Source: Setoptus koraiensis (Eukaryota > Arthropoda). Taken from it: 64,000 nucleotides of DNA. The notes beneath the pieces were generated by a model, which saw nothing but the letters and a program-made list of their open reading frames with translations, ran no database searches and was not told the DNA's origin. Both the position numbers and the translations under genes were made by a program. This document shows positions 15,864 through 28,255 of this stretch, in pieces; position 1 is the stretch's first letter; every line of letters starts with the position of its first letter. The DNA lies in NCBI GenBank assembly GCA_048013815.1, contig CM106586.1, positions 4,154,001 to 4,218,000 on the forward strand, written 5' to 3'.

Positions 15864-16440
15864 CTTCTCTTATGATGCGGCGTCCATCGAGACACAGACA
15901 AAAAACTTGTTGTCGGTGTTTCGGCCGGTGGCCGCACGTCGGCGCGCACACGAACACAGGGCGCCCCCGCAAATGTTGTCAGCGGGCAAGCGGCGCCGGC
16001 AGCGTCCGTTGGGCCCGTCGAGCGACCCGAAAATGATTGCTCCCGAAGTGAATGGTCAACTTGTGTCGAGTGGCGCCAATTTGTTTCTGTCGCTCGCTCT
16101 CGTTGGGGCCCGCGTTTAGGTGAGTCGTGCCATTCGGCAGCAAAATAATTAGTCGGCGCTGACGGTGTCTCGCATGATGCGATTCGTTTGCATTTAGGGG
16201 TCTGGCGTGTCCATTTGGCCCATTGGCTATTACTTATTGCATGGTTTATTATTACTTATTATGGTTGCCAGCGACGCGAGTGCTAATAACGATAATCATT
16301 TTTGTACAATGAACAATTACACACACACGACAATTATTTTGGTGCAAACGAGCGACAAACAAGCAGTTTGTTTGCTTGTTTGTTTGTAACAAGCAACCAA
16401 AACACCAGCATACCAGCGCCACATAGTAGTGGCGCCGGCC

Positions 16441-16465
16441 AATTAATGTTTGATAAACATTAATT
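16441..16465. repeat. AT-rich perfect inverted repeat
   Basis: AATTAATGTTT and its exact reverse complement are separated by GAT: an 11 bp stem with a 3-base centre. Confidence 0.8.
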
Positions 16466-18270
16466 AAACAGTGGCGATTGCGTTGCATAACAGCATCATG
16501 CGTAATAGCTGTCTGAAACAACAAGCCATTTCGTGCCCCCAACTGATCCCATTGCCGTCAAACGTTGGCTATCAAACGGCGCCCATCAAACGGTGGCCAG
16601 TTGCACGAGCAAGCCAGCAGTCCAAAATAGCGCTCGTTGTCAGGTTACGTCATACACGACGACCAATGTTATGCGATTATTACGACACAAAAATAAATGC
16701 TGTTTTGGGGCCTAATTTGCTGGCATTTTAGTCCGGCCAGTTGGACGGTTTATCCGGCCAGAGCGAGACCGTTTATCGCCTGAGCCCGGCATTGATAGCC
16801 CGCTTGCTCATCCATATGCATGCCGTTTGCATGTGAGTGGTCGCCGAAAGGTGACACAAATAGAATGGCCGCTAATCACACACAAATAACAGATACAAGC
16901 CGGGCCCCACAGAGACACGAGCCAAACAACTTGTAATATTTACCTGCTTGCCTCGCGTCCAATCTAGCCTATAAATTGAGGCCAGTGCGTGCGTCAATTA
17001 GTCTGGCCGAGCTCAATTTTGGGCCCGATTTGGGCCCCAATTTCGGGCCCAATTTTGGAACCAATTTTGGCATTTTCGGCATGGTCACTCGGCAGCATAA
17101 CTGGGCACAACAATGGGTCACGTAAAATGGAAATTGCCAAGATAAACGATTGCAGCGACGGTTGCAATTTTGCACAACAGGGGCGCTGTTGCTGCTCGAA
17201 GCGTTGCCAATTCGCTAGTGGGCGCCGTTGATTAGCGCTGGCCAAAATGTTAATGTTTATCAATCACAGGTTTATCAATTGAGCGGCGATCAGATTGGCG
17301 GCCGGCGGCCGGCGGGCAAGGTGAGGCCGGCTGCCGCTGTTGTTGGCGTTGGCGCGTTAATTTATCACGGGCCGAGAAGTTGTCTAATCGATGCAACGGG
17401 TCGCTCGCAACGAGAGCGGCCAGCGCAAAGAGGATAAAAGAATCGCTCCGAGAATCGCCAGAATTGCCGCCGTGAACAAACAATGAGGCCAGCGAGAACA
17501 AGCGAATCTTTATGCAAATCTCTCTTGTTATTCTCGTGGCGTGTGTGTTGTAGTTGCCGTTGTTGCTGCTGTTGTTGTTGCTGTTGTAGTTGTAGTTGCT
17601 GTTGCTGCCGTTGTTGGGCTGCTGCTGTCGGCCAGCTCGGGGCCATGCGCCCACTTGGCGCCCACTGGCAGCGGAAATGTCGTAACACGCTCGCCATAAG
17701 CTCGCCGGCTCGCTGGGCCGCTTAAGCTCGCCATAAGCTGGCCAGCAAACAAGCCAGACAGCCAGACGGCCAGCCAGCGACAAGTAGTAGTTGGCTAACC
17801 TCGCTTATGTTGGCAAAGTAATTAAGGCCGACACACAATAATAGCAATAACGACACCAGCGCCGGCAATAATAACGAGCCAAGAATAACGACGACTCTTG
17901 TTTGGTTGGCAGCGGCGGCGGCGGCGGGGGCCTCATGCTATCGATGCTGCCAGAAATTGGCTGGCCCAAAACGAGCCAGCCGGCAGCCAATTGACTGCTG
18001 CCGGCTTCTCATTAGCTTATTGTTATTCACACATGGGGCCCGCTTTCTGGCTGTCGAGGCCGCTGTCGATTGTGCGAGTCGCCACTTGCCAGCGCACAGC
18101 CCCATCGGGGCCTCAAATCTCATCAATGGGCCATACGCGCCGATAATCAACGCTCGCCACTCGTCGGCAGCATTTTTCATCTTGGCGCGTCTTGGCTGCA
18201 AAATTGGGGCCCCGTTAGAGGGCTGCTCGTTGGTTTGCACCGTTTGCAGTGAAACTCGTCGAAGTTATAC

Positions 18271-18363
18271 TCTCGATGTCGTGACACTCTCTATGTAGTG
18301 AGACCCTCGATGTAGCGCGACTCGATGCAGTGCGACTCGACGCAGTGCGACTCGATGTAGTGG
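18271..18363. repeat. 15 bp tandem array (GCGACTCGATGCAGT)
   Basis: Five to six diverged copies of a 15 bp unit based on CTCGATGtAGTGcGA. Confidence 0.8.
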
Positions 18364-18445
18364 ACCCACTTGCAGCATATCCGCACATAGGCGCTATATT
18401 ATTCATTGCAATATGTCAGCCGGTCAGTCTGGCATTGGCACACTG

Positions 18446-18477
18446 ACTGTCAGTCAGTCAGTCAGTCAAACAGTCAG
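18446..18477. repeat. (CAGT)n tetranucleotide run
   Basis: About seven CAGT units, flanked by CAGTCTG and CAGACTG, which can pair. Confidence 0.75.
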
Positions 18478-19212
18478 ACTGGCTCACTGACACTAGACTG
18501 ACTGATACCGCACCGGCCGACACTAGCCCGGCGGGCCGGCGACACCGTGGCCGGGGGACGCCCACGCACTGACGCTAATGGCGGACGGATAATTTAGTGC
18601 GCATACACACGAGCAGCGGGCCGTCGTCGTTGTCCAATCAAACACGGCGCAAGAGTCGCCTGGGCCCCAGCTTGCCGCTCGCAAGCCCAGCCCAGCCGAG
18701 CCGAGTGTCTAATGAGGGGCCCCTTAGGTTGCGCGTGTGGCGCACGCTGCACAAACATCATCAATTATATAGATCATCGCCGACAACAATCTATGGATTG
18801 TTGGGCACGCACAACAGATAAGTCTATTCATTTATCTGGCCCGCCGGAGCGGCAATGTTTTTTTGCCTGTGCCACATTTATCCGCAACTGCGTTGTGCGC
18901 TTACCCGGTGCCGCTGCGTTGCGCGCTTACCCGGTGCCGCTGCCTGACCCGGCGCCCATGGCCCGGATCCGCTCGGCGGGCTTGTGTCATGGCGGCTGCA
19001 CGCCTAGCCAAGTGTGTGCATGTTAACAGAGCCAGTAAATCTTTGACAACCAACAAGCCAAGACGGCGCCTGTCTGGCCGAATAAATCATCATTCATTTC
19101 CTATTGGGGCCCATTTCTCATTTGGTTCGCTGTGTTTGGCTCGACTGGGCGTTTTGCGCCCCCAGCCAGTTGGTTTGCCAGCCAGAATTATGCGCGGCGC
19201 GGCGCCGGCGCC

Positions 19213-19254
19213 AGGGCCCCGTTTTGCGGGCCCCGTTTTGCGGGCCCCATTTTG
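19213..19254. repeat. 14 bp x3 tandem repeat containing GGGCCCC
   Basis: Three copies of GGGCCCCGTTTTGC (the third with one change) in direct tandem, an example of the GGGCCC word being locally amplified. Confidence 0.9.
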
Positions 19255-21353
19255 CGAAATGCGCGCCAAAAGCCACAACTTAGCAGCTTAGCTTCATCGT
19301 CTCGCCAATTTCCAATCAATGGACGGCCGGTCAGAACACTTGACTGAGACGGCGGGCACAAGATTTATGGCCGCGCTAGCTAATATTACATAACTGGCAC
19401 TTGGCGAGATAAACTTGCCGGCAGCGCTTTTGCTGCTGGCGAGCTCGCGTCTCGAGAGCAACAATCGAGAGCGTGTAGCGGGCGACGTGCGTGCCACCAA
19501 CAATCAATGCCGATCACGATCATCTGCTGCCGGCGATTATTCGGGGGCCAGGGCCAATTCGGCCCACTTATACGCCGACAATATACACACTGTGTGCGCA
19601 TCATATACAATGTACAAGTATATTATTATTCAATCATATGGCATAAATGCTCGACCATTAGTTATTTATTGGCTTAAATTGCACATTGTGCGCGCTGTAA
19701 CACTTTGTGCCCAAACCGTGGGCCCGTGGGGCCCGAACTGTGGGGCCCACAGGCTGCCACCGATCGATTGCGACCGTAAATGGCACATTCGGCGGCCGAT
19801 TCGGCTATCTATCAGCGGATATATATTCGCGGTATAACGACATATTTAATCAGTCCATGGCCGGCAAAAGTGTGGCCAGCAACATTGGGGCCGGCAACAT
19901 TGGGGCCTGCCACCGAACCGCAAACAGTGGCCGGAGCGGCTTGAATAGTGAGTGACATAAATAACGGGATTATCATCATGGCCCGTCATGCAATATTATC
20001 ATGGGCCGACTAAATAAATTATGAGCAAATGAAAAATGGTGCCGCCTTGCTGATTGCACGACACCAAGTGGCGGGCCCCCGAAAGAGCGCCACTCAAGTG
20101 GCAATTGTTGCGCTCTTGGGCAATTTGGGCCCGTTGGCATGATTGGCCAAATTGTTTGCGCCGCGCCTCATAACTTGCAACCTGTAATATTGTTGTGATC
20201 TCCCATCTTTTATATCACAACTGGTGAGGTTATCTCGTAACTATCGCTACCCAGTGCCTCTAGCGGCCACTCGGCGCGTTCACTGGCGCCTCGATTGCGC
20301 TTGCCGGCGTGCTGAACAATCGACAAATCCAACAATTATCCGCATATTATTGTTATAATTAAAATCGGCCATGGCAACATAAACAATCACTGATACTATA
20401 AACGATGATACTGTAAATGCCAGAGATTCATCCTGCTGTTGTCGGTCTACATTGCATATACATAAATCAAATCATTATTAGTCTGTGTATATGCTCTCTG
20501 TATTCGACGCTCAGTTTGACACGACCACCACCAGCGGTCCGACATGAAAAATGCGACCGAAAGAGGCGCCCGTTTGGAGGCTGCCGGCCCGATCGCAAAG
20601 CCGGCCCGATTGCAGAGCCGGCCCGTCTGGCCCGGCCGTCAGATCAATCATACGTACGCAGCGATGCCAGCGAATAATAATATTGATTCGGGCGCAACTT
20701 TACGCCGCGCCGGCACCCGGTACCTGGGCCCCGTTGCGTCGGGTTGCCCATTCACATTTGGCCGGCTTGTATGGCACTTGTGTCTGTCTGGAATTGTGGA
20801 AATTGTTTGGTGCTCGCCGCAGCGCACATAATGGGCCCATCATCCAGTCTGGCCGAGTGTCGAGATAAGAGAGGGGCCCCGCGAGTTGGCGTAACCCACT
20901 TTAGCTGGCCAGGCACTTACCGTCAAGTTGGCCACATGCGAGCGCAAACAACGACAGCGGCAGCAGCAACAACAAAGAGGCGCTGCGAGCGTCGCCTCAA
21001 ATTATATATTCCGGCGAGACTGGCGGTGCGCCGCCAGCGAGAATTGGGTTTTTTCTTGAGAGACTCTCTCTCTCTCTCTCTCTAATTCATTCATCGGTTG
21101 ATGCATATATAATTCATTCTTACATAACAACACATAACGGAATAGACGCGCGTACAAGCACGAGATGAGTTGCGCGCCGGCCAGTTATTTCCATTTAAAC
21201 TTCTCACTATTACATAATAATAACAACACAACAGCGGCGCCAATAATAATGCGCGCGTCGGGCCGGCACAACAATGTCATGTGATATGAGGATCAATTTA
21301 TTTGGCGCTCGCAGCGCCGCCGTCGCCAGCCAGATCTCACAAGTCAGATCACA

Positions 21354-21354
21354 G

Positions 21355-21386
<32 letters not shown>

Positions 21387-21398
21387 CGTGTGTGTGTG
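21354..21398. repeat. (GT)n microsatellite
   Basis: GT dinucleotide run with two GCGT interruptions. Confidence 0.9.
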
Positions 21399-21671
21399 GC
21401 GCCAAAGTAATGATGTCATTAACAATGGCCAAAGATAGCGCAGGTTATCTATTGGTAGCACTTGTCTCTGGCTGCAAACACTTCATGCACCCACACCCAC
21501 GCGCGCAATGTCAGGTGTAATATCGGTGACACTTGGGTATATCTCATCATCGGCTTCACACCGTCCTATAGCGTCCTGTGGCGCCCTCATTCGGGCCCGC
21601 TTCCGAGCGGCCGCTCCATCGGGTAGCGGGGCACGGGCGGGTTTTGTTTCAGCGCTTTGGTCCGACTTTTT

Positions 21672-21778
21672 CGTGTTTCTTTGTCGCGTTTCTCTGTCAC
21701 GTTTCTTTGTCGCGTTTCTTTGTCGTGTTTCGTTGTCGTGAGTCGGGTGAGTCGGGCGAGTCCGCCGAGTCCGCTGAG
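21672..21778. repeat. 13 bp and 9 bp adjacent tandem arrays
   Basis: Five 13 bp units (CGcGTTTCTTTGT, 21672-21736) are followed at 21740-21778 by four 9 bp units beginning GAGTC. Two different arrays lie almost end to end. Confidence 0.85.
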
Positions 21779-22726
21779 GCCCGCAAAGTCACAAATAATC
21801 CGCGCCATAACTGCGCGTGATTGCGTCTCCTTTTTGTGCGCCGTGCGCGTGTGATAAAGTGGCCCCAAGAAGCCGGTGGCGGCGCTCGTGGCGCCATTGT
21901 GAGCCGCTCGTGGCCAATATTGGCCAAACACGAGCCCCAGCCAGCTCGCTGACAGGGGCCCCCGGCCGCCAGTGGCAAGCGCACAGTGGCGACACAAATC
22001 ACAATCAGCCAACGCGCACAATGGGCGCACTGATTGAGATTGTGCGGACAGCGCCGCTGTCAATAGCGATAATGATGATTATAATCAGAGCCATTCACAA
22101 GTGGCGGCTATCGGCTGCCGGCAGCCATCGACCATAGGTCACAGGTGAGAGGGTGTCGTATGTGTGCCTGCAGAGTGGATATTATTATATTATTATTATC
22201 GTTGTTGTTGCTGTTGTTGTTGCTGTTGTTGTGCTGTGTTGTGTCGGTCAGATAATGTGTGTGGCGGTTATCACTTGACGCGTGATTAGAAATAACGGGG
22301 GGGCGAGCGACAGCAGCGGCGCCATCAGGCCACACCGACAGCCAGAGAATAATAAAAGTGTTATGTAATAAGGCAACCAGTGGGCCATTATCACACATGC
22401 GAATCATATCGATATCGCACGGGCTATTGACGTGGCCCGTGCGGACGCTTTTAGAGTGAGCAAAATTGTGGCCGCTAGCCGCAACTTGTGTCACTGTCCA
22501 TTCGCACAGGTAACTCAATCATTGGCCGCCAGGTCGGGCTTGCCAATCACAGCGCCACTGAGCCGGTGGGCCACCCTACGAACGATAAGCCAGCGGATAA
22601 CGAAAGATCCGGATATTTCTCGGGCCGCGTCATTGGGCAGCGACGTCGAGCAAAGGGCAAAAGTGATGCGCGGCCGCCCCCAAGTAACTAGCCGCAAGTC
22701 ACACAGCCACGAGTTACCTGTGACCG

Positions 22727-22727
22727 G

Positions 22728-22801
<74 letters not shown>
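22727..22801. repeat. Long (GT)n microsatellite
   Basis: About 36 GT units with a single GC interruption near the start; the longest dinucleotide run in the window. Confidence 0.95.
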
Positions 22802-22802
<1 letters not shown>

Positions 22803-23560
22803 TGTAACTGGGGCCCACTGTCGGCTTGCATCATGCGAATGAATCGTGTGTGATGATGTAATTCGTGCGATGATGTAATGCAAGTGAATGTGTCATCGAG
22901 CGGGCGAATAGTGCGCTGGCACGCACATGAATCATGTGACATGACGCTCAAATGACGAATGGATTCACATTTATTTATATGTTACATTTATCTATTTATG
23001 TGTGAATACACGTGTGAATATACGTGCAAATATACACACCGGCGACAGTGACACCAGCGAGCCAATGACGAATGGCGGCACCATTAGCCAGTGCAGTGCG
23101 CTGTTTGTTTAACACCCATTACGTCATGCGGCCCTAATAGATAAACGGTCGCGGCCACTTTGAATAATGATCATAAATAACGGCTAGCGACACTTTTTGC
23201 AAACAATTTTCGCCAACAATTTTCGTGTAGCGAGCCATCGGCAACAATGCAGCCAACAAGATGCAGCCAACGAGCGACAGTCTTGGCGCGCCAAACCGGC
23301 CCCCGTGACACAATCGCTAATTGTGTGCGGGCCCCTAGCCGACACAACATAATGAAGCCACATTTGAATGATGTTGCCGGGCGCCCCACAAGCGGCCGGC
23401 ACATAACTCACGACTGGCCCGCTCTCACATGAGTGGGGCGCCATTTTGCGCTCGCTGCGCGTCGGACGGTCGCCATTTTCAGTGATCTGACTCAGATCGT
23501 CTGAGTCGCGTCTCGCCGCCGATGATTTGCGTCGCCGAGCGGCCCCGTTTCATTGCCATT

Positions 23561-23694
23561 TCGTCGCCGCTCGTCGGCGTCTCGTCGCCGCTCGTCGGCG
23601 TCTCGTCGCCCCTCGTCGCCCGCTCGTCGGCGTCTCGTCGCGTCTCATCGGTGTCTCGTCGCCCCTTCGTCGCCCGCTCGCCGCCGTCCCGCCG
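23561..23694. repeat. Degenerate CTCGTCGCC/GTCGGCGT array
   Basis: Repeats of CTCGTCGCCGCTCGTCGGCGT, about 21 bp, decaying into 9-12 bp variants. Confidence 0.75.
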
Positions 23695-26600
23695 AGCATG
23701 CGAGCGCAAAAAAGGGCCCCACTCGGCCGGCCCGATCGCAAGTGCCCTGCACATACACCGTGTATGATACACGGACATGTGTGCACAGGCGACATGTATC
23801 CGTCGCTATATCCGCGCCGGCGCTAATAGTGCGACCGGCGGTGTGCCGGTGCCACCGTGCGTAGCTGCCGGCGCCGTTGCATAATCGCGTGATGGACGCG
23901 CCAAGCGCAAGCACGTAATTATTTTATCATTCATTCAATTTATTATCGCGCCACGGCCAGCGACAGGCCGGCCTGTATTGTGCGCCTAGCGACTCGCGAC
24001 TCGCCTCTAGCGACCGTATGCACGCGCTGCGTCATTAACAGCAGCACCAATGGCATCTCTCATTCCATTTCATCTTTTCCTCTGTGCTCGCTGTCGGCCT
24101 CGCTCGGGCCGGCGGGTGCCCCTCACACAGGGCGACACAACCGCGCACGGCCACACATCCGCGCGCGCCGATATGTGGGCCCGCATATCACGCGCCTCGC
24201 ACGCCAGAAGGGGCCCGAAGTGGCGAAAGTGGCAAAAAGTTGCAAAGAGCCACCATAATAAACTGTCACATATGCTCGCTGGCCAGATGGCATGGGCGCG
24301 CGCCCCCACAGTCCGTTAAACAGCCAGCACGTGAATTATGCGCAAACAAACAAACAAACGAGCCCAGCGACACAATGGCCGCCGCCGCCGGCCCGGGGCG
24401 CCCCTCTGCGGCCGCTCGCTTGCAGCGACAAAATTAGCCCTCGCGCTGGCTTTGTTGGGCCGCCAGAGATAATTTCGTCTAGACGCTCTCTTTAGCACTC
24501 GGCCGCCGGCACAGTGTGGCCACCGGTGCAGCGAGCACAGGTGAGTGAGTATCGCGACAGTTGGCGCTCGCTCCAACGCAGCCGCTCATTTTTGAGGGGC
24601 CAGTTTTGAGGGGCGCCTTTTTGGGGGCATTCGCTGGAGGGGGAAGGAGCTCGGCGGGGCCCCAATGGCATTTTTGTGCAAACAGGCCGGCATTGTTTGT
24701 TTGTGTGCGTGCTTGTTTATTTACTTGCCCGTGTGTGTGTGTGTGTGTGTGTCTGTTTGTTTTTTCGGCCACTGTCCAGCGTCACTCGGGGCCCCTCGCT
24801 GACCGTCAGCGGCTGACGTGTCCGAGCTCGTGGGCTGCGTGCCGGCCAACTGCACAACGCTCGGCCGCAGTTGTCCAGTTGGCCGCAGTCGGCCGACGGA
24901 GCCCGAAATAGTGTGCGAGCGGCCGGGCCGCTTCCGCAACTTTTGCGCTCTCTTTTGCCTATTTATAGCCCGCCGACTGGTCATATGTTGGGCCATTGGT
25001 CAAGCGCCCAGCTCTAACGGCCGCCGTTGCACACTCGTCCGTTTGATAGATGAGCCAGGGCCCCCTCGATAGGCGAGCTAACGGCCAGCGTTTTGACCGT
25101 TTTAACTGGGCCGGTTGTTTTAAGCTGCCCGTTAACGGCTTCGGCCGCAAGACTCGCCGAGTCTGACTCGGCGGGCAACCAAACGCGCCGGGCAACCCGC
25201 TGGCCGCACGCCGCATCACCCGCCGCAATGGGCGGCCGGGCCGGGATTTATCTCGATCGTTGGTTTATTTGGTGATCTTAACGGGACTGACTCAGGTGCG
25301 ACTTGCATGACTTGCTGCAATTTGCTGTCAGTTTTAAACAGTTTAGAGCGCGCCCGACGTTTGCGCCGTTTTCGATGCGGCACCGGACGCCGCGACGCTG
25401 GCCAAATTGCGCAACCGACCTAATGGCTCCGATCGAGTGCCCTGACCTCTTTTTGTCTGTCTGCCGGCATGCAACCTGAATAATCGGCGCCCGTCTCGCC
25501 GTCAACGGGCGGTGGCGCAGCCCGTGCGGCCGACCCGGCCATAGTGGCGGCCACTTAGCGGTAGTGGGCCCGCAATTTGAACGCCGGCCCACTCCTGGCA
25601 GCTGAAATTGTTTTCAGTCCCAGTGGCGCACTATTTGCCCGTTTGCCCGCTTGCCCACTCGCCCATTTGCCCGTTTCTCGCGGCGAGAGGCTCTCACTGG
25701 CCGAGCCGGGCTCGCGGCCAGGGCAGAGAGGCCCCGAAAATGGTCGCAGAAAATGGGAAAGTGGCCCAACGCTGACTTTTGGCAGGGCGCCGCCGCTGCA
25801 AAATATAAAATACCATCATCTGCCAATTCAACATGTCCTGTCAAGCCGAGCGGCGCGCCTCGGCCGGCGCGACTAAATGGGCGCCGCGCCAGCCGATATG
25901 GGTCAAGTTTGGGCCGTGTAGATTGAATTTGTTGTCGGGCGAGCAATTGAGGCGAGCAACAAATTCAACTGCGGGCCGCACACCTTTTTGCGACACTAGC
26001 CGGCCCGCCGCTTGTGGGCTCGAGGGCGCCGCGAGAGTAAGAGCAGTGAGAGCAAGGCGAAACAGGGCGCCCCCTCCCCATTCGCGCACTAGCCCAGCGA
26101 CATGGATGCCGGCGCGGCCGCCAGGGGCCCGCCTAGAGGCCGATATCGGGAGCGATATGTGTGTGGATGTTTGGAAATTATTATTGAATGATTTTAGTCT
26201 GGTTGGTTGCGCTCGCGTTGGCGCGCGGCCTCATGTGCTCGCGAGAGCGTGAAGAGCATGTTAACTAGATTGAAGAATTGTGTCTCGGCTAGGTGTGTCG
26301 GGGCCCGGTAACGCGCGGCCCGGCAAATTGGACACGGGCCGCCGCTAGAGAGCGCAATCATGCTGATGTGGCGAGCGCCACAATCGGATATCAATCAAAC
26401 TCATCGGATAAGATTAGCTCACCTGCATGGCGAGCGAAAGCTCGCTCTTTTGGGAGTTTGAGTTTATATTTTTAATTTCGATTTGATGCCCCGCCGCTGC
26501 TGTTGCGCTCGCGGATCACGTGGTCGGCCCGCCAACGATCGGGCGGCCGGCCCGCCACCGAGCGGCCAACCAGCGATCGGCGAGCGGCCGGCGTTTTGTT

Positions 26601-27166
26601 TTAGACGCCATTTATATTTTGGGGCGCAACATAATCCCCGCGCTGGGGGCGCAATTGATTCGGCCATCAATTATTGCGCATTATTATTGCGAACACGCCG
26701 CCCGGAGTCGTGCACCAGGTCGGGCCTCTGGGGTGTTTTGGGGTTTTTTCGATTTTTTCTTACGTTATATTATATTTTGCCGAGGCCGGCAAACGGCAAC
26801 GAAATGGCTCGCTTGCTGGATGGGCGACCGCTCATCGCTCATTAGCAATACCTGATGGGGGCGCCATTATTGGCCCGCCGACCCGATCAATTGGCTTATC
26901 GATGCCCCAGTGGACAGACTGTGTGTTGTGTCATCGTCAATCCATTTATCGCCGGCCCGCGGTGCTCGCGCCCGACTGAGCGGGGCCCCCCGAGCAGCAC
27001 ACTCACGTGTAGCGTGTCCAGCTGGCGCTTTTTTCTCTTCGCCGCCCCCCCCCGCGCCCCAATATCGCAACTGTGTTGCCATCAAGTGTGTTTGATGCAA
27101 CTTTATTCTGTCACCCCGTTGTTGTGTTATTCCGTCATCGTGTGCGCCAGTCGATCAACTGTGCCA

Positions 27167-27212
27167 GCCCGACAGCCCGACGGCCCGACAGCGCGACGGC
27201 CCGACAGCCCGA
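27167..27212. repeat. 9-10 bp array (CCCGACAGC/CCCGACGG)
   Basis: Four to five copies of a short unit alternating CCCGACAG and CCCGACGG. Confidence 0.75.
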
Positions 27213-27690
27213 GTCGCAGTTTTTTCAGACTTTTCAGCCGCACTTGTGTCAGAGATGGCGCCCCATTTGTGTCTGTATATAATAGATGGATTTAATCGAG
27301 TTAATAGCCTTGTGTCTGCGCAAGTTTTGGCTCCAATGTTTTGTCGCTGTTTAAATCGAGTTATCAAATGAACTGGCTGTGTGTGCGGGCGCGAGCCGGT
27401 TGCAGTTTATTTATAACTGCAACCGGCGAATGCGCCATGTCTGAGCCGCCTGGCTGGCTGGCTGGCTCAGAGAGAGGGGCCCCCGCAAGACCCGAAATAG
27501 CGGACTTGCGTCGCGTCGGGCTCGTCGGATCGCTTCGAGCCCATGCACTTACCTCTGCAATTTTGCGGGGGCCCGGAGATGGGCTTAAAATAAACAAGGC
27601 ACTCGATCATGTCGCTGCATGCGGCACCGCGTGCATGCAGCGCCAAAATTGTCCGTGTGTCCGCGACCATCGCAACACGATTACGGCATC

Positions 27691-27736
27691 GCCAACGAAC
27701 GCTAGCTTGCCAACGAACGCTAGCTTGCCAGCGAAC
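27691..27736. repeat. 18 bp tandem repeat
   Basis: Two perfect copies of GCCAACGAACGCTAGCTT plus a partial third. Confidence 0.9.
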
Positions 27737-28179
27737 TGTTCTTGCGAGATACAGCCGAGTGTTGATTGAGCAGCCAACTACAATTGGCCTACAATGTATC
27801 GGATAGGTGTGACAATTGGTCTCTAGAGTGGCCCAAACTGGTTGGCCGACGCGCCCGCCAGAGACCGTCGACAGTGAATCGGATTGTCAGCGTCGGCACA
27901 GAATATCGAGTTGCAAATTGTCGGCGCCGGTGAGCTGCATTGATATAGGCACATGTGCTAATATTAATGACAAATGAAATGGGGCCAACCGGCCGACAAT
28001 CTTGACTGTGACTGCTGGACGATAACTGGCTCGATAACGACATTTAGTCACTATATCATATCACCATTACAGCGAGCCTCAGAGGCCCACGGAGGTGCCC
28101 GAACATCAGTAACAAGTTGTAAACAAGATTTCGCGACAGCAGGTCAGTTGGCGAGCCTCGGCGGATGATGGGGCCCGTG

Positions 28180-28255
28180 CCCAAGCGCCGACATGTAGCT
28201 CGTGTCCAAAAGCCGACATGTAACTCGTGCCCAAAAGTCGACATGTAACTCGAGC
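28180..28255. repeat. 25 bp x3 tandem repeat
   Basis: Three copies of a unit containing GCCGACATGTAACTCGTG and CCCAAAA, with a few substitutions. Confidence 0.85.

Noticed and set aside
22727-22801. Functional Z-DNA or recombination hotspot at the long (GT)n run
   Set aside because: Such runs can adopt Z-form, but nothing here distinguishes it from an ordinary microsatellite.
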